Shown piece by piece: positions 1-7,758 of a stretch of DNA of 42,653 bases. Position numbers and translations under genes: made by a program. The notes under the pieces were generated by a model. It ran no database searches and had not been told where the DNA came from. It saw only the letters and a list, made by a program, of their open reading frames with translations. Source of the stretch: Spirochaetes bacterium RBG_16_49_21 (lineage in GTDB: Bacteria; Spirochaetota; UBA4802; UBA5550). Location of the stretch: positions 1-42,653 of the forward strand of contig MIBJ01000014.1 in the NCBI GenBank assembly GCA_001829495.1. Reading direction: 5' to 3'. The number at the start of each line of letters is the position of its first letter. Position 1 is the stretch's first letter.

Positions 1-54
1 TTATTTTTCGGGCAAATTGTGAGGCACTCACATTTTTTAACCCCCGTCCCCCGC

Positions 55-239
55 CTAATCATTACCCACATCTCATTCTCTCATGCCCCCCAACCCCCCG
101 GAGGGGGGCTAATATAGATTTCTAAGAAATAATGTAATATTTCAATATATTTCTTCATAATAATACATAATCTCCAAGTCCCCCTCCGGGGGATTTAGGG
201 GGCCGTGAGGCTTGATTTAAAGATGTGGGTAATGAATAG
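55..239. repeat. MITE-like element with terminal inverted repeats (copy 1)
   Basis: The ends at 61-73 and 221-233 are a perfect 13-bp inverted repeat (ATTACCCACATCT / AGATGTGGGTAAT). Pairing continues outward to 55 and 239 with one mismatch, and a C-rich/G-rich match carries on further. Inside are two conserved modules, CAACCCCCCGGAGGGGGG near 91-108 and TCCCCCTCCGGGGGATTT near 179-196. The same modules recur at 7.76-8.01 kb (reversed) and 12.44-12.63 kb. No ORF of transposase size is present, so if mobile it would be non-autonomous. The first 424 bases of the window hold nothing else that I can identify. Confidence 0.7.
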
Positions 240-424
240 CAGGGGGATGGGGGGGGGTCTAAAGTGCGGGATTCCCGAAAATTTAATTCACACCCGTTCC
301 ATACCAAGGTAAAACATTTTTTTTTAATTGACAAATACCAATTCAGAGCCAAAAAGACTAATTTAGTTTTCGGCGATCAGTGGCTTATGGTTACTATTCG
401 CTCATATAAAATAAGAGATGCATC

Positions 425-1438
425 ATGGACATAAGAGAAGCGTTTTCCGGGGAAAAACTGAAATTTTTCGGATCTTTTGTGCGCATTGCGGTTATTTATT
501 TCATCGGTTTTTCTCTTTTCCTGTTTGCTTCAACCATCATCCTTATACTCCTCACCAGACCGGAACGCGAGGTGGTGGTCCCGGAGGTGGAAGGGAGAAA
601 TTTTATCGAAGCATACAGCGGTTTGATCCGTAAGGGGATACAGCCGGAGATCAATTTCAAGGACATAGCCGACCTGGACGACGGCATGATCTTGAAACAG
701 TACCCGAAAAAAGGGACGGTCATTCCCGAAAGCAGGAAGCTTAAACTCCTGGTAAGCAGATCGATGTACACCATTGAAGTGCCGAATCTGATCGGCAAGG
801 AGCTTCCCCTCGCGTTGAATAATCTCAAGAAGATCCACCGCTCCGGCAAGAGCATATCGCTCGGCACCGGCGTCATATCCTATATCCCCTCGGACACGAT
901 CGCGGATAATATCGTCATCGATCAGAGTCCGCTCCCGGGTGAAAAAATTACTCCTGAAAGAAAGATCAATATTCTCATATCAACCGGAAAGCTGGCAGCG
1001 GAAAGCGTCATGCCCGGGATTGTAGGCCAGTCAATCGAGCTCTGCTTTGACCTTGTCCGCTCCCGGGGACTTTCGCTTTCAGAAAAGATACTGCTGACCG
1101 ATGACAAGAATAAAAGCGGCCTGATCGCGGCGCAGACGCCGGAGAATGGGGCGCTCATTCAGAAGGGAGGCGCGGCCACCGTCACGGTGAATTGGCATCC
1201 GCTGGACAAGCATCCGTATGCGGCTTACGAAAAAATTGAATACCCTATCCCGAGCGACGGGAAGCCGGGCCTGTATGAGGCCTATATCGACGATAACCGT
1301 TCAAAGAGAATACGGTTTTCCCAATATGTGCGTCCCGGTCAAAAAATCGTGTTTATCTTCAGGCGCGAGGGGAACGCCAAAATAACCATCCGCTGCAACA
1401 AAAAGCAGATTGATGAAATGGAAGTCAATGTCGATTAA
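425..1438 (+). CDS. Membrane-anchored PASTA-domain protein without a kinase domain
   Basis: 337 residues. A short cytoplasmic N-terminus is followed by one hydrophobic segment (about residues 19-44, RIAVIYFIGFSLFLFAS...), then three PASTA-like repeats outside the membrane (about 48-112, 115-190 and 193-258). Each opens with a V-P-x-[VLI]-x-G type motif (VVVPEVEGR, IEVPNLIGK, VMPGIVGQS) and contains a Q-x-P-x-x-G motif. About 80 C-terminal residues follow that I do not recognise. PASTA domains usually bind muropeptides and sit on Ser/Thr kinases or penicillin-binding proteins; here neither catalytic domain is present. It probably senses or binds the cell wall, but this is inferred. The gene precedes an rpe remnant and the rpsP cluster. 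The stop overlaps the start of that remnant. Confidence 0.85.
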   Translation: MDIREAFSGEKLKFFGSFVRIAVIYFIGFSLFLFASTIILILLTRPEREVVVPEVEGRNFIEAYSGLIRKGIQPEINFKDIADLDDGMILKQYPKKGTVIPESRKLKLLVSRSMYTIEVPNLIGKELPLALNNLKKIHRSGKSISLGTGVISYIPSDTIADNIVIDQSPLPGEKITPERKINILISTGKLAAESVMPGIVGQSIELCFDLVRSRGLSLSEKILLTDDKNKSGLIAAQTPENGALIQKGGAATVTVNWHPLDKHPYAAYEKIEYPIPSDGKPGLYEAYIDDNRSKRIRFSQYVRPGQKIVFIFRREGNAKITIRCNKKQIDEMEVNVD

Positions 1439-1552
1439 GAAGGCGGATAAACTTTTGATCTCGCCTTCCGTCATCGCCACGGATCTGACGGAGCTCGTAA
1501 GAATATCAGGGAACTGCTGGACAGCGCCGCTTTGGAAGAGAAGAATAATTAA
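1428..1552 (+). pseudogene. rpe: Remnant of ribulose-phosphate 3-epimerase gene
   Basis: An ATG at 1428 overlaps the end of the PASTA gene and reads MSIKKADKLLISPSVIATDL, which resembles the N-terminus of Rpe (the usual pattern is I-[AS]-P-S-[IV]-[LI]-[SA]-A-D-[FL]). After about 22 codons the resemblance is lost. In another frame, 1496-1552 reads RKNIRELLDSAALEEKNN and a stop, which looks like a C-terminal helix. The simplest reading is a gene that lost nearly all its middle, leaving head and tail. A PASTA gene followed by rpe is a familiar arrangement, which supports the call. The identity rests on a short match; a small novel peptide gene is the alternative. Confidence 0.5.
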
Positions 1553-1576
1553 TTCGTTGACATCGTCTATTTTCTG

Positions 1577-1606
1577 TTGACAAAAAAACGGCCTTAAAAA
1601 TAAATA
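1577..1606 (+). promoter_or_regulatory. Possible sigma70-type promoter for the rpsP cluster
   Basis: A perfect TTGACA at 1577-1582 is followed by an A/T-rich stretch with TAAATA at 1601-1606 (18-bp spacer). The -10 match is poor. A second TTGACA lies at 1557-1562. Position just upstream of rpsP makes a promoter plausible. Confidence 0.3.
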
Positions 1607-1637
1607 AGTTCCTAATCATTTCAGGAGGGAGGAGATT

Positions 1638-1901
1638 GTGGCGGTAAAGATACGCTTGCAGAGGGCGGGAACGAACAAGAAGCCATTCTACCGGATCGTC
1701 GCCGTTGACGAAAGGAAGAAAAGAGACGGCAAATTCGTTGAGCAATTGGGCCGGTATCAGCCGATTGTCGACGGAGAACAATTTATCATCAATGAAGAGA
1801 AGCTTTTTCGCTGGTTGGGAAACGGTGCTCAGCCGACACATACGATCAAACAGCTGTTAAAGAAAAGGGGGGTGTGGCAGAAATTCAAAAGCAAAAAATA
1901 A
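1638..1901 (+). CDS. rpsP: 30S ribosomal protein S16
   Basis: 87 residues, the normal length. The N-terminus MAVKIRLQRAGTNKKPFYRI is the S16 signature, followed by VDERKKRDGKFVEQLGRY. S16 helps assemble the 30S body. The start is a GTG just after a very strong ribosome binding site (AGGAGGGAGGAG at about 1623-1634). It opens the rpsP-khpA-rimM-trmD-rplS block. Confidence 0.97.
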   Translation: MAVKIRLQRAGTNKKPFYRIVAVDERKKRDGKFVEQLGRYQPIVDGEQFIINEEKLFRWLGNGAQPTHTIKQLLKKRGVWQKFKSKK

Positions 1902-1918
1902 TTCGTCAGGAGGCTGAA

Positions 1919-2155
1919 ATGAACTACAAAGATCTCGTTGACTATATGGTCAAGTCCCTGGTTGATCATCCGGATGAGGTGGAAATACGGGAAGTTGAAG
2001 GAGAAAAATCTACCATCCTCGAATTACGGGTAACCAAAGAAGACATCGGCAAGGTTATCGGGAAACATGGAAGAATAGCACGGGCGATTAGAACTATTAT
2101 CAACGCTTCTGCCACAAAATCGGGGAAGAGGGTCGTATTGGAAATACTTGATTGA
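1919..2155 (+). CDS. khpA: KH-domain RNA-binding protein KhpA
   Basis: 78 residues, one KH domain. The GxxG RNA-binding loop is seen in IGKVIGKHGRIARAIRTII. Members of this family (YlqC/KhpA) bind RNA, often as heterodimers with KhpB, and are almost always found between rpsP and rimM, as here. The start at 1919 was chosen because GTCAGGAGG lies directly upstream; an upstream in-frame start at 1874 would overlap rpsP and lacks such a site. Confidence 0.93.
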   Translation: MNYKDLVDYMVKSLVDHPDEVEIREVEGEKSTILELRVTKEDIGKVIGKHGRIARAIRTIINASATKSGKRVVLEILD

Positions 2156-2688
2156 TGCCAGATGACGATTATATACGTATCGCTGTCGTAACCGGAGTCC
2201 ATGGATTGTCCGGGCGGCTTAAAATCCTGGTTATCTCGGATATCAGCGATCGATTTGAAAGAAAAAAACCTGTTTTTATAAAGATCAACGACAGATATCA
2301 AAAGTTCGCCGTACTCAATTACAGCCTTTACAAGGATAGAGGCGGCCTGCTTGAGCTCGAGGGGATTGACGACCGCAGCACCGCGCTCTCGTTGAAGGGA
2401 TCCGACATCTATATTGAGAAAGCTGAAGCCGAAAGAACGAGAGGCAGAACATTAGAAGAAGAAAGCTATTATTTTTACGATATCATCGGCTGTTCCGTCT
2501 ACTATAAAGGGCGATTGTTCGGCAGCGTAAGCGACATTATGGAGACCGGCGCGGGAGAGATTCTCATAATAGAGATTGACAAGGGGAAAGAGTATATGAT
2601 TCCCTTTGTTGAATCGATGGTGGATACGAACGAGATACGGAAGAACAAGCTTACAATTCATCCTATCGAGGGATTGATTGACATTTAA
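2155..2688 (+). CDS. rimM: Ribosome maturation factor RimM
   Basis: 177 residues from the ATG at 2155, which overlaps the khpA stop as TGATG (a TTG at 2152 is an alternative). The N-terminal RimM domain begins IRIAVVTGVHGLSGRLKIL; the C-terminal PRC-barrel part includes YYFYDIIGCSVYYKGRLFG and ends with YMIPFVESMVDT, matching the family's PF-[VI]-...-[VI] signature. RimM binds S19 and assists 16S rRNA processing and 30S head maturation. Translational coupling to khpA and overlap with trmD fit the conserved operon. Confidence 0.94.
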   Translation: MPDDDYIRIAVVTGVHGLSGRLKILVISDISDRFERKKPVFIKINDRYQKFAVLNYSLYKDRGGLLELEGIDDRSTALSLKGSDIYIEKAEAERTRGRTLEEESYYFYDIIGCSVYYKGRLFGSVSDIMETGAGEILIIEIDKGKEYMIPFVESMVDTNEIRKNKLTIHPIEGLIDI

Positions 2689-3376
2689 GATTGTAACCCT
2701 CTTTCCCGGATTTTTTCATTCTCCCCTCGAGACCGGCCTTCTCGGAAAGGCGATAAAGTCAGGAATACTCAGCGTCCTGCTTATTGATGTGCGGGAGTAT
2801 TCCACGGACAACTACCGGAGTTGCGACGATTACCCTTACGGCGGAGGCTCAGGCATGGTTCTCATGCCGGCTCCTCTGATCAGGGCGGTGAAGGATGTAA
2901 AAGGGGAGCACACAAAGGTAGTGCTCACCGCACCCTCCGGAAGCTTGCTTACGCAGGATATGGTCAAGGAGCTCGCCGCATACGAGGATCTGTGCCTTGT
3001 GTGCGGCAATTACGAAGGGGTTGACCAGCGATTCATCGACGCCTGCGTGGATTATGAGATTTCAGTCGGCGATTATATACTTTCCGGGGGCGAATACGCC
3101 GCGTTGGTGATAATCGATGCGGTCTCACGGTATATTCCGGGATTCATGTCCAATACTGAATCCCTCCGTGAAGAGAGCTTTGAGATGGACTTGCTGGAAT
3201 ACCCGCATTATACGAGGCCCGGAGAGATATTTGGCATGGAGGTCCCCGGCATATTGTTAAGCGGGAACCATAAAAAGATCTCCGAATGGAGGCTCGAGAA
3301 GAGCATAGAGCTGACAAAAAGGGTTCGCCCTGATCTGTATAAAAGATATATCACCAGAAAATTATTAGGAGAATGA
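2678..3376 (+). CDS. trmD: tRNA (guanine37-N1)-methyltransferase
   Basis: 232 residues. The N-terminus TFKIVTLFPGFF is typical of TrmD, and the trefoil-knot SAM-binding region is seen in LVCGNYEGVDQRFID and YILSGGEYAALVIIDAVSRY. The enzyme methylates G37 of tRNAs reading CNN and CGG-type codons, preventing +1 frameshifting. The start is a TTG at 2678 lying inside the end of rimM, with GAGGGAT upstream as ribosome binding site; no in-frame ATG occurs at the conserved N-terminus. The 11-base overlap with rimM suggests coupled translation. Confidence 0.96.
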   Translation: MTFKIVTLFPGFFHSPLETGLLGKAIKSGILSVLLIDVREYSTDNYRSCDDYPYGGGSGMVLMPAPLIRAVKDVKGEHTKVVLTAPSGSLLTQDMVKELAAYEDLCLVCGNYEGVDQRFIDACVDYEISVGDYILSGGEYAALVIIDAVSRYIPGFMSNTESLREESFEMDLLEYPHYTRPGEIFGMEVPGILLSGNHKKISEWRLEKSIELTKRVRPDLYKRYITRKLLGE

Positions 3377-3379
3377 ACA

Positions 3380-3838
3380 ATGGATATCATGCGGGAAGTT
3401 GAACAAAGGATCATGCCGGTCAAACGGAAGCTTAATTTTACAATCGGCGATACCGTCCGTGTTCATTATAGAATCGTTGAAGGGAACAGGGAAAGGATAC
3501 AGGTCTTTGAAGGCATCGTCATAGCGTCGGACAACAAAGGATTGAGTAAGACGTTCACCGTTCGAAAGCTTTCATTTGACGTCGGGGTTGAGCGCATCTT
3601 TCCCCTGTATTCAACACGAATCGCGAAAATCGAGGTTGTCAGGAAGGGGAAAAGCCGCAGGGCAAAACTCTACTATCTGAGGGAACGGAAGGGCAAATCC
3701 GCCAAATTGCGGGAAAAGGGCCCGAAAGCGGAAAAGCACAGCGTCAGCGCGGCGGATGCGCCGGGTGAACATGCCGGCGACGCCGAAAGCGCCGGCGAAG
3801 GAGCGCCTTCCGGAAGCGATCAGCAGAACGAATCCTAA
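3380..3838 (+). CDS. rplS: 50S ribosomal protein L19 with acidic C-terminal extension
   Basis: 152 residues. The first ~115 are a standard L19: [20 protein letters not shown], then [28 protein letters not shown] and the basic [19 protein letters not shown]19 normally ends here; this one adds about 37 residues rich in Ala, Glu, Gly, Asp and Ser ([18 protein letters not shown]). L19 sits at the 30S-50S interface. An AGGAGA site precedes the ATG at 3380. The tail looks disordered and its role is unknown. Confidence 0.95.
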   Translation: MDIMREVEQRIMPVKRKLNFTIGDTVRVHYRIVEGNRERIQVFEGIVIASDNKGLSKTFTVRKLSFDVGVERIFPLYSTRIAKIEVVRKGKSRRAKLYYLRERKGKSAKLREKGPKAEKHSVSAADAPGEHAGDAESAGEGAPSGSDQQNES

Positions 3839-3860
3839 AGCTTCTGAATAAGGATATTCG

Positions 3861-4571
3861 TTGAAGGATGTAGCCAACAATTATTCTCTGTCTGAAATCA
3901 AAAAGGCGGCCGCGGAATGCTCCGCCTTTTCTGTTGAGCCGTCATTCGATATTGAAAAGCAGCTGCTCGTCTGCGGGCATGACGTCATTGCGGGCGTCGA
4001 CGAAGCGGGCAGGGGGGCTCTGGCCGGCCCCTTGTGCGTGGGCCTGGTCATATACGACCGATCATGTATCCTCTCCTCTTCCGGCATGCCCGGTATCAAT
4101 GATTCAAAGAAATTAAGCGTCAAAAAGAGGACCGCGGCGCTTGGTATAATCGCCGGCCGCTGCCTCACGGCTTTTTCGGTCCTCGTCTCGCACCGCACCA
4201 TTGACCGGATAAATATCAATCGGGCGACCGAGCTCGCACTGGTGCGGCTTCTCGAGAGGATTCCGATCAGACCGGATGTCGTGCTTCTGGACGGAAATTT
4301 CTCGTTTAAAGTGTCGGTTCCGGTATTATCAATACCGCAGGGCGATACGAAATCGGTGTCGATAGCATCGGCGTCCATCGTCGCCAAGGTGCAAAGGGAC
4401 ATGATCCTTGATAAACTCGATGCCCGGTATCCGGAATATGGTTTTAAAACCAACAAGGGATACGGGACCAGAAGGCATATACAGGCTATTTATGACATCG
4501 GGTTTTCGCCGCTGCACCGGAAATCCTATGAACCGGTCAAAAGCCTGATTTCCGGCGGACGCATATCATGA
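3861..4571 (+). CDS. rnhB: Ribonuclease HII
   Basis: 236 residues. The catalytic DEAGRG motif is at 47-52, with further conserved NDSKKLS, VLLDGNF and IASASIVAKVQRD / YGFKTNKGYGT segments. The enzyme cuts RNA in RNA-DNA hybrids and at single ribonucleotides in DNA. The start is a TTG at 3861 with AAGGAT upstream; about 40 residues precede the core domain, a longer N-terminus than in many homologues, so a later start is possible. The stop overlaps the next gene as ATGA. Confidence 0.94.
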   Translation: MKDVANNYSLSEIKKAAAECSAFSVEPSFDIEKQLLVCGHDVIAGVDEAGRGALAGPLCVGLVIYDRSCILSSSGMPGINDSKKLSVKKRTAALGIIAGRCLTAFSVLVSHRTIDRININRATELALVRLLERIPIRPDVVLLDGNFSFKVSVPVLSIPQGDTKSVSIASASIVAKVQRDMILDKLDARYPEYGFKTNKGYGTRRHIQAIYDIGFSPLHRKSYEPVKSLISGGRIS

Positions 4572-5641
4572 AAATTGAATCGTCAAACATCATCAAGGTA
4601 GCAGGTCGGTCGACCGGCGCCGATTCGATAAAGGATTTGAAAAAGGGCTCGGAACTGCCCGCGCGGATAATTGAGCGCCTGGGCGAAAGGGACGCACTTC
4701 TTGAAATCGGCGGGAAGCGGGTCCGCGCCGAGTTTGTAAAGGGCCTTCCCTCTGCGGGCAGCCTTCTCTTGAAGCTCGAGGATATTAAGAATAGTCTCTA
4801 CATATTCAAAATCGTCGACCCGTACGGATTCGATGAATCGATCAAACGGATCCTGGATTTCACCATTTTCGATCCCAAGGATTTCGCCAAGAATGTCCTG
4901 CATGCTGCGAGCGGCTTTTTTTCGAAACAGCCTTCCGGAATTTTTGAATTGAGCGCTGCTCTCTTGAGTCTGATAGCAAAATCGGAGAAAAGAGAGGATC
5001 GCATGGCGCTCCTCCTCAACAGGCTGCTTGCGCTCGGAATGAGTCATGACCGGGTATCGGAGCTGTCGATTCTATTGTCGGGCGCCGACCTCGGCTCTAA
5101 AACTATATGGGCACTATTGTCTTTGCTCGGATTCGGCGACGGCCTCGACCGATGGTCATCCCGCCGGGGAAAGAAGCCTGATGAACTCGTCAATGATATC
5201 GTGAGCGATATCGACGGCATAGGGGATGAAAGCCGAAAGGAGGAAATTGTACGCGATCTTGTGCGGATTTTGGCCGAGGGGGGCCGCGGGCATCCGGAAT
5301 ATCAGCAGGGGGAACTGGCTTTCTTCCATGAAGGCCTGTTTTATCCGGTGCGGTATATAGGGAAAAAAAACACCTGGGTTTTCAGTATAGAGTTTTCATA
5401 TATTGGCAGGATCGATATCCTTGCCAGGGATCTTGAAGCCGGATACTATCTATCAATTTTTTGCGAACAGAGCGATGTTATCCGTCTGTTGTTCGAAGCG
5501 CAGGATCAGTTGCTGGACGCCATCAAATCCATCAATTCAAATATTCATATAAATTTTTATAATATGCACAGCAGTGTAAATAAAATAGTTGAAATTTATT
5601 CCCGTTACTCACTAAATAGTGTATTTGATGCAAAGGCATAA
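4568..5641 (+). CDS. FliK-like flagellar hook-length control protein
   Basis: 357 residues, start overlapping rnhB (ATGA). The N-terminal ~75 residues form a small beta-rich region (ELPARIIERLGERDALLEIG, then VRAEFVKGLPSAGSLLLKLE). The middle is mainly helical. The C-terminal ~90 residues (WVFSIEFSYIGRIDILARD, then GYYLSIFCEQSDVIRLLFEA) resemble the hook-length control domain of FliK: a Leu-rich line in which an L-G/I-G-x-[VI] core is followed by an amphipathic helix. Followed by an FlhB-like protein, the usual partner of FliK in switching export specificity. The assignment rests on motif pattern and neighbourhood; sequence similarity is modest. Confidence 0.6.
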   Translation: MKIESSNIIKVAGRSTGADSIKDLKKGSELPARIIERLGERDALLEIGGKRVRAEFVKGLPSAGSLLLKLEDIKNSLYIFKIVDPYGFDESIKRILDFTIFDPKDFAKNVLHAASGFFSKQPSGIFELSAALLSLIAKSEKREDRMALLLNRLLALGMSHDRVSELSILLSGADLGSKTIWALLSLLGFGDGLDRWSSRRGKKPDELVNDIVSDIDGIGDESRKEEIVRDLVRILAEGGRGHPEYQQGELAFFHEGLFYPVRYIGKKNTWVFSIEFSYIGRIDILARDLEAGYYLSIFCEQSDVIRLLFEAQDQLLDAIKSINSNIHINFYNMHSSVNKIVEIYSRYSLNSVFDAKA

Positions 5642-5644
5642 TAT

Positions 5645-5820
5645 GGGCTTTGCCCTCAACCCAAACTGGCTCGCAGGAGGCCCTGCGGGGCTGTTAAGGC
5701 CGGCTTTATTGAAACATCCTGTTTCATGCCGGGCGCGGCCAGGACAGCCGCCTGCAAGCGCAACCAGGATGGTTAAAATGCGCTTGCCAGGCGAACCTCG
5801 TGTTCGCTCGGGCTTCGCCC
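5645..5820. repeat. Chain of six short hairpins between fliK-like and flhB-like genes
   Basis: Successive perfect stems: GGGC/GCCC 5645-5655; CGCAGG/CCTGCG 5672-5687; GAAACA/TGTTTC 5711-5725 inside CCGGC/GCCGG 5700-5732; GCAAGCGCA/TGCGCTTGC 5754-5787; GCGAAC/GTTCGC 5791-5807; GGGC/GCCC 5810-5820. No T-run follows, so they are not ordinary terminators. The stretch is not convincing as protein. It may be accumulated small palindromic repeats or a structured RNA. Confidence 0.6.
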
Positions 5821-5880
5821 ATTAGACCCCGTAAAAGATTTTACGCAAGAGACGCAAAAAATGCAGAGTAATACTATAGC

Positions 5881-6162
5881 ATGAAGGACGACAACGTAGG
5901 GGTGGCGCTTGAGTATTCAGGCGATTTACCGAAAATTTTGGCTATCGCTCGGGGGAAATTATTTGAACAATTGATGCGGATCGCAGCGGAACACCGCATA
6001 ACCGTTTATCATGACGTAGATCTGGCTCGTGTGCTATCCACGCTGCCGGTTGGCAGTGAAATTCCTGAATTTTTGTTTAAAGCGGTCTCGGAAGTGCTGG
6101 CGTACTGCTATAGAATAAATGAAAAATTCAAATCAAAATTGGACAGCATGGGTATTTTGTAA
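5881..6162 (+). CDS. Stand-alone FlhB C-terminal-like protein
   Basis: 93 residues resembling the cytoplasmic domain of the flagellar export-gate protein FlhB: VALEYSGDLPKILAIARGKL, then AAEHRITVYHDVDLARVLST and VGSEIPEFLFKAVSEVLAYCY. In FlhB the equivalent region reads V-A-L-x-Y, A-x-G, H-x-I-P-V, L-A-R-x-L and I-P. The membrane part and the autocleavage NPTH segment are absent, as in the small FlhB paralogues found in several bacteria. Such proteins can partly replace the FlhB C-terminal fragment in export switching. It follows the FliK-like gene, and its stop overlaps the next gene as TAATG. The ribosome binding site is weak. Confidence 0.8.
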   Translation: MKDDNVGVALEYSGDLPKILAIARGKLFEQLMRIAAEHRITVYHDVDLARVLSTLPVGSEIPEFLFKAVSEVLAYCYRINEKFKSKLDSMGIL

Positions 6163-7343
6163 TGTCGAAAATGAAAAAAATACCAGTGGAAGAACTCCGG
6201 CCGGGGATGATATACGACAAGCCAATTTATGTGGACAGCAATAATATCCTCATAATGGCGAATGCTCCGATCAAGGAAAGCGATATAAAAAAATTGACGA
6301 CCTGGGGGATCACCGCAGTTGAGACGGCCGGCGTTTTGCTGAAAATGATAGATGTGGCCAACGAAAAAAACCCGCCGTCGGATTCCGAGAGCGAAAAGAA
6401 GATCGTCTCTGAATACAACGACCTTCTTAAAAAACGGAAAACCCTGATCGAAATACACAGCCGGGCCCGCGCCGCCGTCGACGCCGCTTATAAGGCCATC
6501 CGCAACAATACCCCTTTCGAGACCGGGGATCTTGAGGAATCGGTCCAAAATATCGTTAAACTCCTTAAAGAGAACAGCAACATTTTTCTGTTTTTGTACG
6601 GCCTCGACGAGGGAAAGGACCACACCCTGACCCATTCCGTCAATGTAACCTTTTATTCTCTCATAACCGGGATCGCGCTCAAGTATAACCAGATCAAGCT
6701 CACTGAGCTCGGCCTCGGCACCCTCCTTATCGATGCGGGGATGGTGCAGCTTCCGGCGTACATCATCCATAAACAGTCGAACCTGACGGAACAGGAGTTC
6801 AATCAGATTAAAACTCATCCGCTGCTCGGGTACCGGGCATTGAAGGATATGGGGAAAATCAAGGAAAGCTCCGCTACCATCTGCCTTCAGCACCATGAGC
6901 AATTTGACGGCAAGGGGTACCCGCGGGGGCTCCGGGGACACGACATCGATGAATTCGCCCGGATCACCTCCATCGCCGACAGCTATGAAGCCCAAATATC
7001 GAATCGGAGCTACCGGAAAAAGGTCGACTTCTACCATGCGATGCGGAATCTCCTCTCAAGCGGAGTGAATAAATTCGATCCGGTTATCCTGCGCGTTTTT
7101 CTGTCGCGGATGTCGGTGTATCCGATCGGCTCCATCGTTGAGCTGAACGACGGAGCCATAGGGATAATCATAGGCTCGGTGCCTGAGAAACCCCTCCGGC
7201 CGATCATCAAGCTCATCTTCGACAAGAATAAGAGCCGCATAACAGACACGGCCATAATAAATCTCCTGACCGAATCCTCGCTCTATATAGTCAAGGCCCT
7301 GAATGAAAGCGATGTGGGCATCAACATCTTCGACGTGCTCTAG
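6162..7343 (+). CDS. HD-GYP domain protein, probably degenerate
   Basis: 393 residues. Residues ~1-60 resemble the DUF3391-type domain that often precedes HD-GYP. A linker helix is followed by the HD-GYP domain (~150-290): first His in HSVNV (H158), K-T-H-P (H219), the paired H244-H245 and the GYP motif in HHEQFDGKGYP, then SIADSYEA. HD-GYP proteins hydrolyse cyclic di-GMP. However the central metal-binding HDxGK motif here reads IDAGM (190-194), so the His and Lys are replaced. It may be catalytically impaired and act as a sensor, though some spirochaete relatives with a Met at the last position exist. A ~100-residue C-terminal extension follows (GSIVELNDGAIGIIIG). Overlaps the FlhB-like gene as TAATG, suggesting a link to motility. 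Confidence 0.88.
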   Translation: MSKMKKIPVEELRPGMIYDKPIYVDSNNILIMANAPIKESDIKKLTTWGITAVETAGVLLKMIDVANEKNPPSDSESEKKIVSEYNDLLKKRKTLIEIHSRARAAVDAAYKAIRNNTPFETGDLEESVQNIVKLLKENSNIFLFLYGLDEGKDHTLTHSVNVTFYSLITGIALKYNQIKLTELGLGTLLIDAGMVQLPAYIIHKQSNLTEQEFNQIKTHPLLGYRALKDMGKIKESSATICLQHHEQFDGKGYPRGLRGHDIDEFARITSIADSYEAQISNRSYRKKVDFYHAMRNLLSSGVNKFDPVILRVFLSRMSVYPIGSIVELNDGAIGIIIGSVPEKPLRPIIKLIFDKNKSRITDTAIINLLTESSLYIVKALNESDVGINIFDVL

Positions 7344-7351
7344 AGCGCCGT

Positions 7352-7714
7352 ATGTCAAACGAGAGCAGCAAAGAGCTTGGGGAAAGCGGCGAGAAGTGCG
7401 CTGCCGCGTTCCTGAATGAGAAAAGTTTTGATATCCTCAAGCGCAACTTCCGTTACGGTAGATCGGGTGAGATAGACATCATAGCGAAAAGGAATAACCT
7501 CATTGTTTTCGTGGAGGTTAAAAACCGCACCTCCGACCGGTTCGGCGGCGCGCTCTATTCCATCAGCAGTAAAAAGAAGCGGAACCTGAAGCTTGCGGCG
7601 AAAGCCTTTTTAAGCTTCCATCCTGAATATAATCGCCCGGATTATACCTTCCGGTTTGATCTCATATCAATTACGGATAATACGGTGGAGTGGATTGAGG
7701 ATATAGTGAGATAG
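7352..7714 (+). CDS. yraN: YraN/UPF0102 family endonuclease-fold protein
   Basis: 120 residues, normal length for the family. The restriction-endonuclease-like core is visible: GEKCAAAFL, RNFRYGRSGEIDIIAKR (D42), then IVFVEVKNRT (E55 and K57 of the E-x-K motif), and a QxK-type SSKKKRNLKLAAKAFL helix. The family has a Holliday-junction-resolvase-like fold; its cellular role is not settled. It lies close to rnhB, a common arrangement. It starts 8 bases after the HD-GYP gene. Confidence 0.93.
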   Translation: MSNESSKELGESGEKCAAAFLNEKSFDILKRNFRYGRSGEIDIIAKRNNLIVFVEVKNRTSDRFGGALYSISSKKKRNLKLAAKAFLSFHPEYNRPDYTFRFDLISITDNTVEWIEDIVR

Positions 7715-7758
7715 CTGTCTCGTGCGGGCTGTTTGATAAATCCCAGGGGGTTGCTACC

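Noticed and set aside
155..352. 65-residue minus-strand ORF, and the similar one at 7927-8133
   Set aside because: Both lie in repeat elements and their residues (Pro/Ser/Gly-rich) follow the G/C runs.
5619..5825. 68-residue plus-strand ORF
   Set aside because: It translates the hairpin chain; composition reflects the stems.
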